A DNA stretch of 27,081 bases from positions 1-27,081 of the forward strand of contig CAJQMX010000178.1 of the NCBI GenBank assembly GCA_905479515.1, given 5' to 3'. The position numbers were made by a program, and so were the translations under genes. This stretch comes from an uncultured Parasphingopyxis sp. (lineage in GTDB: Bacteria; Pseudomonadota; Alphaproteobacteria; Sphingomonadales; Sphingomonadaceae). The notes beneath the pieces were generated by a model. It was not told the origin of the DNA. It was given only the letters and a program-made list of their open reading frames with translations, and searched no databases. Positions 23,429-27,081 of this stretch are shown piece after piece. Each line of letters begins with the position of its first letter. The stretch's first letter is position 1.

Positions 23429-25201
23429 ATGCAGTTAAAACATATCCCTATCACCGACATGAAAGTGTCCCGGCTCAATATGCGCCACGGGCGCAAAGCG
23501 CCCGACATTTCCGACATCTATCCGTCGATAAAGTCGCGCGGCGTCTTGCAGACCATGCTGGTCCGCAAGGAAGGTAGCAAGTATGGCGTTGTCGCCGGAC
23601 GCCGCCGTTTCTTCGCCCTCAAACGCCTCGCCAAGGAGACAGGCAAGGCGCAGAAAGCGCCCTGTCTCGTTATGCAATCCGGCGATGACATTGCCGCGCT
23701 GGAAGCGACCCTTGTCGAGAACACCACCCACCTTCCAGCCGACGAGTTTCTGCAATATGACGTCTTCGCCCGGCTTGCTTCAAAAGGCGAGACCGTCACG
23801 GTGATTGCAGAGCGCTTCGGCGTCACCGAACTCATGGTGCGCCGGGTGCTGGCGCTGACGGCGCTCACCGATGATATCAAGGCGCTCTACAGGGCCGAAA
23901 TCATCGACAAGCGGACGCTTTACGCCCTGACGCTCGCCACAAAAGAGCAGCAGGAAGACTGGCTGACCCTGTTGAACGCGGAAGACGAATACGCCCCGCG
24001 CGGCGAGCAGTTGAAAGACTGGCTCACAGGCGGCGGCCGCATCACCACCGACAAGGCGCTGTTCGATTTGGAAGCCTATGACGGGACCGTGCTGACCGAC
24101 CTGTTCGGCGAGACTGCCATTTTCGGGGACGCTGACCTGTTCTGGACTTGCCAGAATGAGGCCATCGCCGACATGGCCGAACGCTACCGGAATGAGGGCT
24201 GGGCCGAAACCGTCGTGCTGGAACGGGGCGCGCACTTCCTGACATGGGAGCATGGCAAGCGCAGCCGGAAAGACGGCGGCAAGGTCTATATCGAGACCCG
24301 CCATGACGGCTCTGTCACGGCCCATGAAGGCTATCTGCCATCAAAGGACATCGAGAAAATCGAGCGTATCCTTGGCCGGGGCGGCGATGGCGAGAACGGC
24401 AAGCCCGCCCCAAAACCGGAAATGTCCGGTCCCTTGGCGGAATATGTCGCGCTGCACCGTCACGCCGCCGTCAGGGCGAGTCTGTGCGATGCGCCCGGCG
24501 TCGCGCTGCGCCTCGCCGTCGCCCATCTTGTCACCCGCTCGGATAACTGGCGGCTGGACGTTGAGCAGCAGCGCACACGGAAGGAAGCGACCGCGGAAAG
24601 CCTCGCGGCTTCGGCAGGGGAAGTGAAGTTCGCCGCGCACCGCGCCAAGGCCAAGGCGCTGATTGGGCAGGATGACCAAGACGGTTCGCTGGTGGCGGAG
24701 AATGCTTTTCCCGCCGACCCTTGCGAGACCTTCGCCCGGCTTCTGGCGCTCAGTGATGAAGAGGTGCTGCATGTTCTCGCCGTCGCAATGGGCGAAACCC
24801 TGCAGGCAGGTTCGCCCGCCGTCGAAGCCGCCGCACATGTGACGGACACGGATTTTGCCGCGCTGTGGTCGCCCGATGAGGCGTTCTTTTACTTGCTGCG
24901 CGACAAGCGCGTCATCAATGAAGTGGTCGCTGAAATCGCCTCGCCATCCACGGCCCGGTCTGTCCTGACCGATACCGGAAAGGCGCAGAAATCCGTCATC
25001 CGCAACCGCATCGCCGGGCATGGATGCGACCCCGACCCGGACTGGCGGCCCCGCTGGATGCGGCAGTCGCCATCCTCTTATCTTGACGGCGCGCCATGCC
25101 CGCCCGCCGAAGCGTGGGAGGCCGTCAGGGGTCTGTTCGAGGACAGCGAGGACAGGGCTTCGCTCGAAACCCCGGAAGCAAAGACAGCCATCGCCGCCTG
25201 A
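23429..25201 (+). CDS. ParB/Spo0J-family DNA-binding protein
   Basis: Protein of 590 aa. The N-terminal ParB-type domain reads IPITDMKVSRLNMRHGR and AGRRRFFALKRL (56-67, in place of the GERRxRA CTP-binding box) with VENTT at 96-100. A central HTH follows (IAERFGVTELMVRRVLAL, 126-143). The long C-terminal part (~220-590) is unlike chromosomal ParB. In alphaproteobacterial elements these proteins occur near ardC and may maintain or regulate the excised element. I start it at 23429 because AAGGAGG lies 7 nt upstream; the frame is open further back, but that part is the small ORF in another frame. A strong terminator follows. Confidence 0.88.
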   Translation: MQLKHIPITDMKVSRLNMRHGRKAPDISDIYPSIKSRGVLQTMLVRKEGSKYGVVAGRRRFFALKRLAKETGKAQKAPCLVMQSGDDIAALEATLVENTTHLPADEFLQYDVFARLASKGETVTVIAERFGVTELMVRRVLALTALTDDIKALYRAEIIDKRTLYALTLATKEQQEDWLTLLNAEDEYAPRGEQLKDWLTGGGRITTDKALFDLEAYDGTVLTDLFGETAIFGDADLFWTCQNEAIADMAERYRNEGWAETVVLERGAHFLTWEHGKRSRKDGGKVYIETRHDGSVTAHEGYLPSKDIEKIERILGRGGDGENGKPAPKPEMSGPLAEYVALHRHAAVRASLCDAPGVALRLAVAHLVTRSDNWRLDVEQQRTRKEATAESLAASAGEVKFAAHRAKAKALIGQDDQDGSLVAENAFPADPCETFARLLALSDEEVLHVLAVAMGETLQAGSPAVEAAAHVTDTDFAALWSPDEAFFYLLRDKRVINEVVAEIASPSTARSVLTDTGKAQKSVIRNRIAGHGCDPDPDWRPRWMRQSPSSYLDGAPCPPAEAWEAVRGLFEDSEDRASLETPEAKTAIAA

Positions 25202-25650
25202 CACGCCTCCCGTAAGCGGCATGGTTCGGGACCGTCCGGCAGTTTTGCCGGGCGGTCTTTTCCTGTTGGTGGCGCGGAAGCAAGCTCGCGAAACGACATG
25301 GGTGGTTTCCTTACCAACTGCCCTGTTTGTTCCTGACATATTGGCGTGCCTGCCAGTTGCAAACACCTCTGGCATTGCACGAAGGACGCCCCGAGCGGCC
25401 CCGTTTCCTTGCCTGACCTGGACGACCGCCTGCGGGCCATGAAACCGCCCATCGCCAGAAATTTCCTCTGCTGTTCGGTCTGAAGAAGACCGAACGCGCA
25501 TTCACCGCGAATCAAATTTCCGCCACCGGGCGGTGCTCCGCTTTGCTGCGCCCGCTTCGCGGTTCAGACCTGCCGCCCGCCGTCCCTTTAGGTCAGCGTC
25601 AACGGAGCCATCGGGGCGCCCGCGACACGAAGCCAAAAGGAGATATGAAA
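25202..25650. other. Non-coding region between parB-like and DUF736 genes
   Basis: About 450 nt. After the parB terminator comes lower-GC sequence, then a perfect 9-bp inverted repeat GTTCGGTCT / AGACCGAAC (25473-25481 / 25487-25495, 5-nt loop), then a GC-rich leader to the DUF736 ribosome site. ORFs here lack plausible starts and similarity. It could hold a promoter or operator, possibly an origin-like site; nothing more can be assigned. Confidence 0.55.
25230..25262 (+). terminator. Rho-independent terminator of the ardC-parB unit
   Basis: A 12-bp stem (GACCGTCCGGCA / TGCCGGGCGGTC, one G-T pair) with a GTTT loop at 25242-25245, directly followed by TTTT. It starts 28 nt after the parB-like stop. 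Confidence 0.9.
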
Positions 25651-25974
25651 ATGGCTAACGCACTTGGATATGTCAGCGAAACAGACACAGGCTTTGAAGG
25701 CGCACTTGCCATGATGAGCCTCAACACGCCGATCCGCATCATCAAAAATGACGAAAAGACCGCCGACAAACAGCCCGATTTCAGGGTCTATGCCGGAGAG
25801 AAAGGCTCCGATATTGGCGGCGGCTGGGTCCGCACCGCGAAGTCTTCGGGCCGCGAATATGTCTCGCTCACCCTCGCAGACCCGATGATCGGCCCGCGCA
25901 AAATCTATGCGAACCTCGCCCCGGTCAAGGATAAGGATGGCCGCCACGTCATCCTCTGGAACCCGCAGGGCTAG
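25651..25974 (+). CDS. DUF736 family protein
   Basis: Small protein (107 aa) of the DUF736 family, common in conjugative elements of alphaproteobacteria; the function is unknown. Seen: ANALGYVSETDTGFEGALAM, PDFRVYAGEKGSDIGGGWVR and YVSLTLADPMIGPRKIYANL, the usual beta-rich family pattern. AAGGAG at 25637-25642 lies 8 nt before the ATG at 25651 but only 2 nt before the one at 25645, so I chose 25651. It has its own terminator immediately downstream. Confidence 0.9.
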   Translation: MANALGYVSETDTGFEGALAMMSLNTPIRIIKNDEKTADKQPDFRVYAGEKGSDIGGGWVRTAKSSGREYVSLTLADPMIGPRKIYANLAPVKDKDGRHVILWNPQG

Positions 25975-25997
25975 ACGCCGAAACACCAACCATAACG

Positions 25998-26031
25998 CCG
26001 CCCCGGAGGCTTTCTCCGGGGCGGTTTTTTT
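25998..26031 (+). terminator. Rho-independent terminator after DUF736
   Basis: An 11-bp perfect stem (CCGCCCCGGAG / CTCCGGGGCGG, 5-nt loop) followed by seven T. It isolates the rdfS-like/traF unit from upstream transcription. Confidence 0.95.
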
Positions 26032-26058
26032 ATGCTTTTTCCTTGGTTAAAACGTCGG

Positions 26059-26085
26059 GGGAAAATTCATGTGATCCATTTTCCC
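26059..26085. promoter_or_regulatory. Dyad upstream of the rdfS-like gene
   Basis: GGGAAAA (26059-26065), a 13-nt spacer, then TTTTCCC (26079-26085): a perfect 7-bp inverted repeat in the short AT-rich promoter region of the excisionase candidate, ~67 nt before its start. A candidate operator for the FseA-like activator or another regulator; no clear -35/-10 was found. Confidence 0.45.
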
Positions 26086-26151
26086 TCTGCAAAATCCCGC
26101 AATCTCCGCCAATCCTTTCGTCTCAAAAGTGATGAAAGGACACTGTGTACA

Positions 26152-26394
26152 ATGACGAAAAACAGACGAAATGATCGCCGAAACGATGGCTGGCCGGAGC
26201 TTTTGAGTGTCGAGGAAGCGGCAGAATTTCTGAGGCTGAAACGCTCAACGCTTGACCATTATCGCTGCGAGGGACGCGGGCCGATTTACCGCAAACATGG
26301 CGCGCGGGTCTTCTATCCGAAACCCGATCTCATCCGCTGGTCAGAGCGCAATTCCTATGCGTCCACATCCGAACGCCTGCAGAAGCCGGAATGA
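26152..26394 (+). CDS. RdfS-like excisionase / AlpA-type HTH protein
   Basis: Small DNA-binding protein (80 aa) with a MerR/AlpA-like winged HTH: LLSVEEAAEFLRLKRSTLDH, then RGPIYRKHGARVFYPKPDLI. Proteins of this type directly upstream of traF in ICEMlSymR7A-like elements are recombination directionality factors that help the integrase excise the element. I start it at the ATG 26152; the frame is open upstream to the terminator but without family similarity. The ribosome site (AAAGGA) is 11 nt away, rather far. A 7-codon ORF (26132-26155) ends overlapping its start. It is coupled to traF by overlap. Confidence 0.75.
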   Translation: MTKNRRNDRRNDGWPELLSVEEAAEFLRLKRSTLDHYRCEGRGPIYRKHGARVFYPKPDLIRWSERNSYASTSERLQKPE

Positions 26395-26966
26395 AAAAGC
26401 GCACGCTTTGGATGACAGGATTTAGCGCCGGTCTTGTCTTTTTCGGTCTGGTTCTCGACCCCGCAGATCGCTTGATCTGGAACCGGACCGCGAGCGCACC
26501 GACAGGGCTTTACTGGCTGAGCGACGCGCCCTTCACCCCTGGCCGATGGGTCGTCGTCTCCAGCCAGAGCGTGCAAGCGAACTGGGCGCAGGAGCATGAA
26601 TTTGTTGGCGAAGACTGGCCGTTATTGAAACAGATTGCCGGGGGTCCCGGCGATGAAATCTGCCGGACCGGACGCGACATTCTGATCAATGATGAAGTTG
26701 TGGCGGAAGCGCTGATTGTCGATTCCAGTGGCCGAAACCTGCCTGTGTGGGATGGCTGTGTCCGGCTTGAAAGCGATGAGCTTTTCCTGCTGACGCCGCA
26801 TCCGGCGTCGCTTGATGGCCGGTATTTCGGTCCCGTAAAACAAACAGACCTGGATGGCGTCGCCATCCCCGTTTTCGTGGCCCGGGACAGACAGGGCGCA
26901 AGCGGATGCAAAGCGATACATGCGGATGCAAGGGAATCAGAAGCGAACCCGGTAGGGCAAGATTGA
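26391..26966 (+). CDS. traF: TraF, S26-family peptidase for pilin maturation
   Basis: Membrane-anchored serine peptidase (191 aa) of the S26 family, TraF type. An N-terminal membrane helix (~6-22) is followed by the catalytic Ser in TASAPTGLYW (S35), the general base Lys in LLKQIAGGPGDEIC (K80) and the conserved Asp in SLDGRYFGPV (D142), equivalent to the Ser/Lys/Asp set of RP4 TraF. In RP4 it cuts and cyclises the TrbC pilin; trbC is at 6457-6792. The ATG overlaps the rdfS-like stop by 4 nt, so excision factor and pilin peptidase are made together. Confidence 0.92.
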   Translation: MKKRTLWMTGFSAGLVFFGLVLDPADRLIWNRTASAPTGLYWLSDAPFTPGRWVVVSSQSVQANWAQEHEFVGEDWPLLKQIAGGPGDEICRTGRDILINDEVVAEALIVDSSGRNLPVWDGCVRLESDELFLLTPHPASLDGRYFGPVKQTDLDGVAIPVFVARDRQGASGCKAIHADARESEANPVGQD

Positions 26967-27081
26967 AGCTATGGCACCACATGGCGCCTAACCCCTTGTC
27001 TGCACATCTGTTTTTTGGCGCCCTTTGCACAGCATTGTGGTGCATGCGTTTCTCGAAACGCGTTGAAATTACTGAATATTC
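26967..27081. other. Start of next intergenic region
   Basis: 115 nt to the window edge with no gene visible. It contains a 7-bp inverted repeat GCGTTTC / GAAACGC (27046-27052 / 27055-27061) without a T-tract. Confidence 0.5.

Noticed and set aside
25078..25515. Minus-strand open frame covering the gap after the parB-like gene
   Set aside because: It runs antisense through the parB 3' end and its terminator, has no plausible ribosome site and no recognisable domain.
27046..27061. Small inverted repeat near the window end as a traF terminator
   Set aside because: There is no T-tract and it lies ~80 nt after the stop; the evidence is too thin without the next sequence.

Overview
The window reads as part of an integrative and conjugative element (ICE, or a closely related plasmid) of an alphaproteobacterium. 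The evidence is a GC-rich sequence, the trbB-C-D-E-J-L-F-G transfer operon, a DUF6499/DUF2285 activator of the FseA type, and an ardC - parB-like - DUF736 - RdfS-like HTH - traF block of the kind seen in rhizobial and sphingomonad elements. Genus-level assignment is not possible from sequence reading alone. The lspA/CDF/merR stretch (about 17.2-20.1 kb) looks visibly more AT-rich than the transfer genes, so the element appears mosaic.

Layout. (1) 1-7784, minus strand: a mating-pair-formation operon read from trbB down to trbG, which is cut by the window edge. A broken second copy of the trbF 5' end lies between trbL and trbF. (2) 7785-8102: a divergent control region with two 22-bp dyads. (3) 8103-8951, plus strand: an FseA-like activator that ends in a 21-bp palindrome. 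(4) 8961-20081, minus strand: metal-resistance cargo. It holds a small lipoprotein, a P1B-4 type ATPase, the CzcA/CzcB/CzcC RND efflux system, a His-rich periplasmic protein, a second small lipoprotein, LspA, an HMA-CDF fusion and a ZntR-like MerR regulator. (5) 20171-21849, plus strand: a frameshifted CDF gene and two membrane methyltransferase-like genes (CzcN-like context). (6) 21850-22225: a non-coding region dominated by a long imperfect inverted repeat. (7) 22226-26966, plus strand: ardC, a small ORF, a ParB-like gene, DUF736, an RdfS-like excisionase candidate and the TraF peptidase.

How it fits together. The Trb proteins build the conjugation channel, and TraF is the peptidase that matures the TrbC pilin in RP4-type systems. 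By analogy with ICEMlSymR7A, the FseA-like protein would switch on the RdfS-like excisionase. ArdC would protect incoming DNA. The cargo exports divalent metals at the inner membrane (ATPase, CDFs) and across the envelope (CzcCBA). Three promoters in the cargo carry the same MerR-type operator (CTAYAG-N3-CTGTAG with a 19-nt -35/-10 spacer), so one MerR protein probably controls three transcription units.

The most interesting signals are these: the roughly 180-bp interrupted inverted repeat directly before ardC, a candidate single-strand promoter of the leading-region type; the three-promoter MerR regulon, one member of which would give a leaderless mRNA; the trbF 5' duplication with inserted palindromes; and the naturally fused FseA-like activator next to lux-box-like dyads.
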